From Heracleum sosnowskyi (Eukaryota; Streptophyta; Magnoliopsida; Apiales; Apiaceae): a DNA stretch of 64,000 bases. Numbering within the stretch: position 1 is the stretch's first letter; each line of letters opens with the position of its first letter. The notes beneath the pieces were generated by a model, which saw nothing but the letters and a program-made list of their open reading frames with translations, did no database searches and had not been told where the DNA came from. The position numbers were made by a program, and so were the translations under genes. Below, piece by piece: positions 44,456-53,546 of the stretch. The stretch is from assembly GCA_030848705.1 (NCBI GenBank), contig JAUIZM010000012.1, forward strand, positions 7,132,679 to 7,196,678, written 5' to 3'.

Positions 44456-45000
44456 TGTTAGGCCGAATACACAATATATAATCAAGTATGTATGAGAATA
44501 ACAATCAAGAACACAGGTTTGTAAATCAACAAACTGAATTATATTAAATAATTCTCTCTTAGTGATGTTAATGAATCACAAAGAGCTACTATGTTTCAAG
44601 AATAATATATTCAATGTTCGCGTCCCTTCTAGGGATAACCTATCTGTGTTTATATAGTACACAGCTACATACAATCCTTATCTAATTGATACTCCTATAA
44701 ATTAGCTATACAATTATTATCAATTAAGGATTGCTTCAGTCTTCTGTCCAGTCTCCTTAGCTGTATCAATATATTCTGCTTCTTTCCATCTTCAGAATAT
44801 ATTGCTTCTAGAATCTTTATCTTTGCACCGACAGCTAAGTCAACTTTCATCCTGTCAGACTTTAGCAAACTCTGACTGGCTTCTATGTAAACTCTTCACC
44901 CAGTCAGACTTTACCAAACTCTGACTGGCTTCTATGTAAACTCTGATATGTACCTGGGACTTAAACACTGATGAACAAACGTCAGCAATTATATCTAACA
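44456..45000 (-). repeat. 3' LTR of young element (545 bp)
   Basis: It starts TGTTAGGCCG and ends ATATCTAACA in plus-strand reading. It contains several CAGAGTTT-type motifs (inverted as AAACTCTG) at 44868-44947 as part of a near-perfect tandem repeat (TCAGACTTTA-CAAACTCTGACTGG). Confidence 0.97.
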
Positions 45001-45013
45001 ATCTCCCCCAACT
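45001..45013 (-). promoter_or_regulatory. Polypurine tract of young element
   Basis: On the minus strand AGTTGGGGGAGAT directly precedes the 3' LTR start TGTTAGATAT. Confidence 0.9.
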
Positions 45014-45162
45014 TGTTCATAATAAAATGTACAAGTTAAAAAGATAATTGATGATGTCAAAACATATAACAAATGCAGTGTTTAAAATATGTCAGAGTTT
45101 AATTTTAAAACAGAGTTTAAATTTAACTTAGAACAGAAAACATAAAAACTTACAGTCAGACT

Positions 45163-48100
45163 TTACTTGACTTCTTGAACATCAAGTACTGTCCTGAGAT
45201 AATCAATCAACAGTCTTCTTTCAGCATTCTCAAGTTCAGCTATCATAATCTCTTTCAGCTCCTTATACTCTGGATCTCCTTCACCAGTTTGATATATGGC
45301 AGCCCTCAGAGAATAGATACTGTTTTTCTTCATGTCATTCCCTAGTCGAATGTAATGAGCTTTGTCTGACTCTAGGTTAAATTCTAAAACCTTTACTCCA
45401 AGTGCAGTTTTAAATCTAGCACCGTTTCTTTTCATTTCCACTATTTTTCCAGCATGATCCCTATACTTTGGAATATAGACACTTGACACTCCTCCTCCAA
45501 GCATAGCTTTAGATCTCAGCATCTTCTCTCTCAACACTTGAGCAACATCATGAGTGTGTCTGTTCTTGACTTTCAAAAGATAAAGTACATATTCAAGTTC
45601 TTCCCATGATTTGAGATTGACATCAGATTCTCCAACCTTATAAACTCTTCCATCACTCATGAAGTATAACAGAAATTGCTTCTTCAATACTCTGTGAAAA
45701 ATCAACTGAACAGACTCTAACTTATCAAGGTTTTCTTGTGTAACCCCAATACCAGATTCTGCCAGTGAAATGTTGTCTTGAGATATGTTATTTGTTCTTC
45801 TCTCTCTGTGTGAACCCAGTCCAAATTTATCATAGGCTTCTTTTCCCAATACTGTTCTGGTTTTTGAGAAATTTACAGCTTCAAGCTTTAAGTCTTCAAG
45901 AATTTTTGGTTTGCTGAATCCTGGAAGTAGTGTAGATTTTTGTACAACTTGAGCAATGTTAGAGGTTGTCATAACTTCAGTAGAAACATCAACTTGAGCA
46001 GCGTCAGAGGTTGATTTAGCTAATCTTGTTTCAACTTGAGCAATGTCAGAGGTTGATTTAAACTTCTTATTCAGGTTAGGCTCTTCAATCATCACGCCTT
46101 TACCTTTATCAGCATTTGAACCACTAGGCCTCCTTGAGTACTGTAAACTCTGATCAGAGTTTACATTCTCTTTGATAACAATTCCTTTTTCTTTTCTCCT
46201 TGGAGCCTTGATTTCCTTCTTCTTGTAAATTCCAGCTTCAACATCTTTCCTGTGTTCTTCAGCAAGCAATTGCTCTTCTGCCTGAATATCTTCAATAGTA
46301 ACATCTTTACCATGTTCTGCTAAGAATAACTGTGTAGTAACTTCTTCATCAGTAACTGGAGATTTAGAGGAAAGAAGTAAACTTCTAACCCTTGAAGAAG
46401 ACTGCCCTCCAGTGTTTAATCTTTTTCCATCAGCATTTGTCTGAGCATCAGAGTTTGACCTCCTCCCTTGCCTTTGAACATTCTTTGATCTTGGTTCTTT
46501 ATCTTTTGCACCACCATCAGTAGTATCATCCTTCTGAGTCAGAGTTTGAGAGATCTTGCATTTGTCTTTAGATACTCTCTCCCCCTTTTTGACAGCATCA
46601 GAAATCAATACTGATGTGAGCAATTCAATGGAATTTGCAATTTCATCCAACTTAGTTGACATTTTGACTTGATTTTCTTCAACTTTGGACAACCTGGAAT
46701 CAAAATTCTTCTGATCTTTACACAAAGAGATGTATAGAGATTTGTCCTTTTGCTGTGTAAGCTCTCTTTGAGTTATATCATTCCTCAATCCTGTAATCAC
46801 CTTGTCAGAATCATCAAAACGATTGTTCAATGATTTGATTTGTACAATAGTTGCTTTGAGATGACTGAGAAGTTCTGGATTTGTAATCTCTTTGGAAGAC
46901 TTTGTGACAAAATCTGCAGCTCTTTCATTGGAAAAGATAGTATCCTTGCTTGACCAATTTGAGAAGTACATATTCTGAAAATGTTCTGCAGTAGCACGAT
47001 TGACTTCTCTTTCTTCTTCAGAGTTTGCTTGAATGTCAGACAACTCGACTTGAATATCAGGATTAGAATGAGCAGGACTAGCTTCAGCATTGATATCCTC
47101 TGCTTCATTTTCTGAAAGAACATTCTCTGCCACTTTTTCAGGATCATCAGAGTTTGCATTATTACTATACTCTGCTTCTCTGTGAACAATCTCAACAACA
47201 GATTGTTGTAGAGCTTCAAGAACAAGAGCATCCTCAGAGTTTGCAACAAACTCTGCTTCAAAAGGAACATTTTCTGTTGCATCCTTTTCAACAACATCAG
47301 AATTTGCAGTTTCTGTAGTAACAGCTTCTGTAGCATTAGCAGCTAAAGGCTGATCGACTTCCTCACCTTTCTCAACTTCAAAAGTAAGTATGTCTGTGTG
47401 AGAAGCCATAGATTCTTCAATTCTCACAGTATCTAGATCAGCTTCCAAACCCTCTGTAAAATGTTCAGAGTTTAAAGAGGTGTTTGCTTCAACTTCCATA
47501 TAAAATCCTTGAGACCCAAAAATCCTGCTATCAGAGTGATCAGCAGCTTCCTCAACTACATCATTAGCATTTGATGTAGGAGCTTCTGTTGCAGTATTTA
47601 CTCTGTCCTTAGTAGGCACAGTAGTATCAAAAATCTCCTCTTGTACTTCAGGAGTTACATGCTCCATAGAAACTCTGTCCTCAAAGACAGCTTCATCCTC
47701 TTGAATCTGAACTTCAAGATTTTCTACAGCTGTGGAAGTAATATTCTCAGCACCAAATAGATGTGCTGCTACTAATCTTCTTTTTCTCTGATGAAGAGTT
47801 TCTTCATCAGATTCAGTCTCTTCATCAACTTCAGCAACAGACTTTAACCTGTTAGCTCTAACTTTTCTTTTCTTCCTTGAAGTTTCAACAGAGGTTGACC
47901 CCTCAACACCATCAGTATTTAAAGTTGGAGCAGCCTTGAAAGCTCTGTGCTTAATCCTCCCTCCAGTCTTTTGTCTTGGAGCTACTTGAGTATCATTGTT
48001 TATCTGCTGTGGTTGCTGTTGTGGTTGAGGTTGAGGGTTTAAAAACTGATGAACCCTCTCAGGTAACAACAACTCATCAACAGTGACTTTCTTCAAATCT

Positions 48101-48828
48101 TTATTTGTAAGGTCAGAGAATACCCTTTTATGCAATTTGAATGAGGGAATTACGTCCTCCTCATTAATCTCAACATTATCAACACAAGCAGAGAATAAAA
48201 TCTGACAAAATCTAGAAAAGTAGACTACATTCATGTTCTCTGTCATTTTCTCTCCTATATTCATCAAGACAAGTCTAGCAAAATCATAATTACTACCAAA
48301 AAGAAGTGAATACCCGATTTGTAGACTATCAATTGGAATCGCATCCCAATTGGTACATTTCTTCCCGAACGCTCTGGTTATGCAATCGAAAAAGAAACTC
48401 CATTCCTTTCGTAAGAGCGGTCGCTTCAACTGGCCTATCTTGACTAGAGATCCAGAGTATCCAACGGCTTGCATCATTCTTTGAAGGTCAGTATCACCAA
48501 CAGCAATGGTGTACGCATCAGATTCTACAAAACCCATTGCTTCACGTACAGTTCCTGGAGTAATGACATACTCTGTCTCTAGAAACTCAAAAACAATCGA
48601 TGGAGTTCCAGAATCATCACCGTTATCATATACACCAGTTTCCCAGAAAGCTTTGATCTGAGATCCATAAAGCTTTGCAGGCTCCACCAAAGCACGCCCA
48701 ATTTCCGATTGAGCAAGGAAATTTTGCAGTAGATGAAACGCCTCCGGTGTGTTCTCATTGCTAAGAGGTGCTGCATAGTTATTTGGGACAAAGTCTAATC
48801 CAACAGAGGTAAACATGGAGGTTGCCAT
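45163..48828 (-). CDS. Sirevirus-type ORF3 protein, function unknown
   Basis: This intact 1221-residue ORF lies downstream of pol on the same strand. Residues about 20-260 form the N-terminal domain shared with the other two ORF3 proteins (here ending VVYFSRFCQILFSACV). The centre (about 260-680) is acidic and rich in Asn, Ser, Glu and Ala, and many NSD/NSE triplets are encoded by the element's AACTCTGA motif. A coiled-coil stretch lies near 690-770, with basic Lys/Arg-rich segments around 770-900. A C-terminal globular domain follows (about 1040-1210). No signal peptide or membrane span is evident, which argues against a true envelope protein. It starts at the first ATG after the long spacer. 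A role in particle assembly, targeting or escape from silencing is possible but unproven. Confidence 0.78.
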   Translation of the reverse strand: MATSMFTSVGLDFVPNNYAAPLSNENTPEAFHLLQNFLAQSEIGRALVEPAKLYGSQIKAFWETGVYDNGDDSGTPSIVFEFLETEYVITPGTVREAMGFVESDAYTIAVGDTDLQRMMQAVGYSGSLVKIGQLKRPLLRKEWSFFFDCITRAFGKKCTNWDAIPIDSLQIGYSLLFGSNYDFARLVLMNIGEKMTENMNVVYFSRFCQILFSACVDNVEINEEDVIPSFKLHKRVFSDLTNKDLKKVTVDELLLPERVHQFLNPQPQPQQQPQQINNDTQVAPRQKTGGRIKHRAFKAAPTLNTDGVEGSTSVETSRKKRKVRANRLKSVAEVDEETESDEETLHQRKRRLVAAHLFGAENITSTAVENLEVQIQEDEAVFEDRVSMEHVTPEVQEEIFDTTVPTKDRVNTATEAPTSNANDVVEEAADHSDSRIFGSQGFYMEVEANTSLNSEHFTEGLEADLDTVRIEESMASHTDILTFEVEKGEEVDQPLAANATEAVTTETANSDVVEKDATENVPFEAEFVANSEDALVLEALQQSVVEIVHREAEYSNNANSDDPEKVAENVLSENEAEDINAEASPAHSNPDIQVELSDIQANSEEEREVNRATAEHFQNMYFSNWSSKDTIFSNERAADFVTKSSKEITNPELLSHLKATIVQIKSLNNRFDDSDKVITGLRNDITQRELTQQKDKSLYISLCKDQKNFDSRLSKVEENQVKMSTKLDEIANSIELLTSVLISDAVKKGERVSKDKCKISQTLTQKDDTTDGGAKDKEPRSKNVQRQGRRSNSDAQTNADGKRLNTGGQSSSRVRSLLLSSKSPVTDEEVTTQLFLAEHGKDVTIEDIQAEEQLLAEEHRKDVEAGIYKKKEIKAPRRKEKGIVIKENVNSDQSLQYSRRPSGSNADKGKGVMIEEPNLNKKFKSTSDIAQVETRLAKSTSDAAQVDVSTEVMTTSNIAQVVQKSTLLPGFSKPKILEDLKLEAVNFSKTRTVLGKEAYDKFGLGSHRERRTNNISQDNISLAESGIGVTQENLDKLESVQLIFHRVLKKQFLLYFMSDGRVYKVGESDVNLKSWEELEYVLYLLKVKNRHTHDVAQVLREKMLRSKAMLGGGVSSVYIPKYRDHAGKIVEMKRNGARFKTALGVKVLEFNLESDKAHYIRLGNDMKKNSIYSLRAAIYQTGEGDPEYKELKEIMIAELENAERRLLIDYLRTVLDVQEVK

Positions 48829-50191
48829 TAGAAATCAGAGATTAAAAGTAAGAGAGTGTATGAGAAAGATTATGCAGAAAAGTGTTTGTAGAATTGTGTG
48901 ACTGAAAAGTATGTGTGAAAATGAGAAGTGAGTAAAAGATTAGACGTTTGTGTGTGTATTGTATTAATATGAGATTCAAAATAAAAAAAAACTGAACAGT
49001 TTTTAATCATTAATACACAACTGTCTTACTCCTGTAATTATGTGAGTGGGACACGTGTCACACATGCAGTTACTGACAGCAAATAAGTGACAATTTTCAA
49101 TGCGCATGCGCAGTAAAAACAGCAATAATTACCGCCTGTTACACTTTTCTAGGCATTAACCTCTTGAACAACTTTCCAATCATACTCTTTTTAAATTTTC
49201 AAAACAAATGTCTTTTTCTCAAAATTATAAAATGTCTGAAACCAACAAAATTTATTTTAACCATCAGAGATTAAAATTAAATTACCTCGGCGTAGAGTAC
49301 ATAAATCATCAGTGTTTATCAATTCTCCTCCTTTATACATAAACTCTTTTCACAAACTGTACAGGTGTGTGTATTTATGTGTGAATTAGCAGAGTTTACT
49401 GAATATAAATATTTAAACCATCTCAAAGTGCATAGAATCCACAAACTAAAGCAGTAATAACTGGTTGCCTAAACTCTCATGTATAAAATAAAATCTGATT
49501 CTTATGTCTAAACTCTGTATACTGATATCCTTTCATTTGGATATATCTTTTATTTTTCACCCCCTTTATATATATTTATATATATATATATTTTTTATTT
49601 TTATTTTTCCAGTAATCAGTGGTTGGCACTAGTCACCAAAAATCAAAGATTTTAGCCCTTATTTCATACAATAAGTTCCTGGATCTTCCTAGGCACAACA
49701 TGATCTCAAAGGAATTTGTGCTCTGTTTGGCATCTTTTGATTTGAGGGTGAATTATTTGTAATTAATAATCAGAGTTTAGACTTTTCATCAGTTAATACA
49801 ATTAATTTATGAGAGAAAATGCAAACAGCTAATACAGACTCAGTATATAGGATCAATAAACTAAGAGATGCTATAAATATAGAGACAGTATCATGCTGTG
49901 TTAACTTACTGCACATTTTGTAATCAGAGTTTATAATACTTAGAAGGATTCATAATTACTTACTGAAAATCATGCTTCATACATTTTTCTTCATCGGTCC
50001 ATGTGTTTCAGACAAAATTACAATCAGAGTATAACATTAGACTGTAACCATCAGAGTATGACTGTCAGAGTATGACTAACAGAGTTTATCTATCAGAGTA
50101 TAACATGCTAGTACAAATAATAGTTAATACATGCAAGGAATCATGAGCATAAAAATCAAACATGTATAGTTTTTGAGTCTAACCCGTATCT
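48829..50191 (-). other. Pol-ORF3 spacer of young element
   Basis: No ORF. It includes an ACACGTGTCACAC palindrome-like string near 49052 close upstream of ORF3, a TA microsatellite near 49570-49592, and a dense group of CAGAGTA/CAGAGTTT motifs at 50022-50103. Its position suggests an internal promoter or leader for ORF3. Confidence 0.5.
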
Positions 50192-53100
50192 CTAGTCAGA
50201 ACCAGAGATCATTCCAAGTTCATTTACCAATCTTGTAAAAGTAGCTTCACTCAAAGGTTTGGTGAAGATATCTGCAAGTTGTTGGTCTGTAGACACAAAA
50301 TGAAGCTCAATGTTTCCTTCTTCCACATGTTCTCTGATAAAATGATACCTTATGCTGATGTGCTTGGTCATGGAGTGTTGTACTGGATTACCTGTCATAG
50401 CAATAGCACTTTGGTTATCACAGAAAATAGGTATTTTAGAGTACCTCAGACCATAATCCAGCAACTGATTCTTCATCCATAGAATCTGTGCACAACAGCT
50501 ACCAGCTGCTATATACTCTGCTTCTGCTGTGGATGTAGAAATTGATTTCTGTTTCTTGCTATACCAAGAAACCAATCTGTCACCTAAAAATTGACAGCTT
50601 CCACTTGTACTTTTTCTGTCTATCTTACAGCCTGCAAAATCTGCATCAGAGTAACCAATTAGCTTAAACTCTGATTCTCTAGGATACCACAAACCCAAGG
50701 TTATGGTTCCTTTGAGATATTTGAAGATCCTTTTTACATCTGTTAGATGAGGCTCTCTGGGATCTGCTTGAAATCTTGCACAAAGACATGTTGCATACAT
50801 GATATCAGGTCTACTTGCAGTTAGATACAGTAAAGACCCTATCATTCCTCTGTAGTTAGTCATATCTACTGAGGCTCCTGTGTCTTTGTCTAGCTTTGTT
50901 GCTGTAGCCATGGGAGTTATGGCAGATGAACTATCAAGCATACCAAATTTCTTTAGAAGATTTCTGGTATATTTTGCTTGATTGATAAAAATACCATCAT
51001 CTGTTTGCTTGACCTGTAAGCCTAGAAAATAACTAAGCTCTCCCATCATGCTCATTTGGTACCTAGATTGCATAAGCTTTGCAAACTTCTTACAAAGTTT
51101 GTCATTAGTAGATCCAAAGATAATATCATCTACATAAATTTGAACTAAAAGCAAATCATCACCAGAATTGAAATAAAACAAAGTTTTATCAATTGTACCT
51201 CTTGTGAACCCACTTTCTAAAAGAAATTGAGCAAGAGTTTCATACCATGCTCTTGGTGCTTGCTTTAGTCCATATAATGCCTTGTCAAGCCTGTAGACAT
51301 AATCTGGATGCTTGGGATCTACAAATCCTGGTGGTTGTTCAACAAACACTTCTTCTTCAAGCTTCCCATTGAGAAAAGCACTTTTTACATCCATCTGAAA
51401 AACTTTAAACTTCTTGTGTGCAGCATAGGCCAGAAAAATTCTTATGGCCTCCAATCTTGCAACTGGAGCAAAGATTTCATCATAGTCAATTCCTTCCTGT
51501 TGTGAATAACCTTTAGCCACAAGTCTAGCCTTGTTTCTTGTAATCACACCTTCACTGTCAGTCTTGTTTCTGAAAACCCACTTTGTACCTACAATTGATC
51601 TATTCTTTGGTCTAGGTACAAGTGTCCAGACTTCATTTCTTTCAAATTCATTTAACTCTTCTTGCATTGCTGTTATCCAGTTTGCATCTTGAAGAGCTTC
51701 CTCCACTTTCTTTGGTTCTGTTTGAGACAAGAAAGCATGATACAGACACTCATTATTTGTTGCACTTCTAGTTCTCACACTAGCATCAGGATCTCCAATT
51801 ATGAGATCAGGTGTGTGTGCATGTGTCCACTTTCTTGCTGTTGGTAAGTGGTTTCTTGCATCATTATTGGATCCTCCCCCTTGATCCATGCTCTCCTGAT
51901 TCATATGTTGACTCTCTGTAGCATCTGAGGCTCCCCCTGAATTGGATGCCTCAGAGTTTGAACTGTCAGAGTTTGAATCAGTTTCCTCAACTGACTCGCT
52001 TGCTGTGTCTTGTTGAGCTTCTTCACGCTCCCCCTCAACTGGTTCTCTATTTTGTTCAATTTGAGAATTTCCAGTTTCTCCAGTATTTACCAGTAGAGGT
52101 TCAGAGTATGCTTCGTCAGAGTTTGTCAGAACCGCTTCATCAGAGTTTGTCGGTACTGCTTCATCAGAGTTTACATCATCAGAGAATAAACCTTCATTTT
52201 CAAAACGCAGTTGATCATATCCATCTAAGTCATCAAGTCCAGTTATTTTCTTATCATCAAATGACACATGTATGGATTCCATGATCACTTTAGTTCTCAG
52301 ATTGTAGACTCTGAATGCTTTTGTTGACAATGGATACCCAACAAAGATTCCTTCATCAGCTTTTAACTCGAACTTGGTCAACTGTTCAGAATGAGTCTTC
52401 AACACAAAGCATTTGCATCCAAATATATGAAAATATTTCAAATTTGGCTTCTTATTTTTCACCATCTCATATGGTGTTTTCCCATGCTTGTTGATCAATG
52501 TTGCATTCTGAGTAAAACAAGCAGTTTGAACAGCTTCTGCCCAGAAATAGGTTGGTAACTTTGCTTCATCAAGCATTGTTCTGGCTGCTTCAATATTTAA
52601 AGTTCTGTTCTTTCTTTCAACTACACCATTTTGCTGTGGAGTTCCAGGTGCAGAAAATTCTTGTTTCACTCCTCTTTCCTTGCAGAAAGCTTCCATGATT
52701 GAGTTTCTGAATTCAGTTCCATTATCACTCCTTATAATTTTAACTTTGTGCTGTGATCCTTTGTCCAGTAGATTTACATGATCCATCAGAGTTTGAGCAG
52801 TTTCATCCTTCTTTGACAAGAAATACACCCATGTATATCTAGTATATTCATCAACAATTACTAGAGCATATTTCTTTCTGCCCATGGACATCACATTCAC
52901 TGGTCCAAAGAGATCAACATGTAGAAGATGATAAGGTTCCACTACTGAAGATTCAGATTTGCTCTTGAAAGATGACTTCCTTTGCTTGGCTTTTTGACAA
53001 GAATCACATAAGCCATCTAGACTGAGTATTGATTTTGGAAGTCCCCTTACAAGATCCTTTCTTATAAGCTCATTTATGTTGTTCAAATTGAGATGAGAGA

Positions 53101-53533
53101 GCTTCTTATGCCAATTCCAACTCTCTTCATTTGACATTCTGGCAGTCAGACACACTATTTTTCCATCAGAGTTTGTTACCAAACTTGCTTCATAAATGTT
53201 GTTGCGCCTGTGTCCAACTAGAACAACTTTTCCAGTAGATTTACTGATAACTTCACAGTATTCAGTGTGAAAATCTACATGGTTTCCTCTGTCATAGATT
53301 TGACTCACAGATAGCAGATTATGCTTGAGTCCTGAGACTAGAGCTACATTTGTAATGATGACACTTCCAAGATTGATATTGCCATATCCCAGAGTGTGTC
53401 CTATGTTGCCATCTCCATAGGAAACCTTTGGGCCAGCCTTCTCCTTAAAGTCTGATAGCAGGGCTTTATTTCCAGTCATATGTCCTGAGCATCCACTGTC
53501 CAAGATAAGTGTGCTCTCTTTTATACCCTGCAA
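50192..53533 (-). CDS. pol: Copia pol: protease, integrase, RT, RNase H
   Basis: This intact 1113-residue frame contains, in copia order, an aspartic protease (ILDSGCSGH, D12), integrase zinc finger (H142, H147, C176, C179), integrase core (D207, D270, E306), reverse transcriptase (D715 in QMDVKSAFLNG, YVDD at 800-803) and RNase H (D963/D965, E1004/E1006, D1039). Every catalytic residue I looked for is present. Between integrase and RT (about 450-560) is a Ser/Asn/Asp/Glu-rich linker with three NSDEA repeats. The frame starts in an intron-acceptor-like TTGCAG and has no ATG, and it is offset from gag, so it needs frameshifting or splicing for expression. Confidence 0.96.
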   Translation of the reverse strand: MQGIKESTLILDSGCSGHMTGNKALLSDFKEKAGPKVSYGDGNIGHTLGYGNINLGSVIITNVALVSGLKHNLLSVSQIYDRGNHVDFHTEYCEVISKSTGKVVLVGHRRNNIYEASLVTNSDGKIVCLTARMSNEESWNWHKKLSHLNLNNINELIRKDLVRGLPKSILSLDGLCDSCQKAKQRKSSFKSKSESSVVEPYHLLHVDLFGPVNVMSMGRKKYALVIVDEYTRYTWVYFLSKKDETAQTLMDHVNLLDKGSQHKVKIIRSDNGTEFRNSIMEAFCKERGVKQEFSAPGTPQQNGVVERKNRTLNIEAARTMLDEAKLPTYFWAEAVQTACFTQNATLINKHGKTPYEMVKNKKPNLKYFHIFGCKCFVLKTHSEQLTKFELKADEGIFVGYPLSTKAFRVYNLRTKVIMESIHVSFDDKKITGLDDLDGYDQLRFENEGLFSDDVNSDEAVPTNSDEAVLTNSDEAYSEPLLVNTGETGNSQIEQNREPVEGEREEAQQDTASESVEETDSNSDSSNSEASNSGGASDATESQHMNQESMDQGGGSNNDARNHLPTARKWTHAHTPDLIIGDPDASVRTRSATNNECLYHAFLSQTEPKKVEEALQDANWITAMQEELNEFERNEVWTLVPRPKNRSIVGTKWVFRNKTDSEGVITRNKARLVAKGYSQQEGIDYDEIFAPVARLEAIRIFLAYAAHKKFKVFQMDVKSAFLNGKLEEEVFVEQPPGFVDPKHPDYVYRLDKALYGLKQAPRAWYETLAQFLLESGFTRGTIDKTLFYFNSGDDLLLVQIYVDDIIFGSTNDKLCKKFAKLMQSRYQMSMMGELSYFLGLQVKQTDDGIFINQAKYTRNLLKKFGMLDSSSAITPMATATKLDKDTGASVDMTNYRGMIGSLLYLTASRPDIMYATCLCARFQADPREPHLTDVKRIFKYLKGTITLGLWYPRESEFKLIGYSDADFAGCKIDRKSTSGSCQFLGDRLVSWYSKKQKSISTSTAEAEYIAAGSCCAQILWMKNQLLDYGLRYSKIPIFCDNQSAIAMTGNPVQHSMTKHISIRYHFIREHVEEGNIELHFVSTDQQLADIFTKPLSEATFTRLVNELGMISGSD

Positions 53534-53546
53534 TCACAAACAAACA

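Noticed and set aside
44000..44485. 161-codon ORF as an independent gene
   Set aside because: Its first part lies in the LTR of the young element; only the portion below 44456 is the displaced end of the old ORF3.
46827..47336. 169-codon minus-strand ORF in another frame of ORF3
   Set aside because: Leu/Lys-rich shadow frame of the young element's ORF3.
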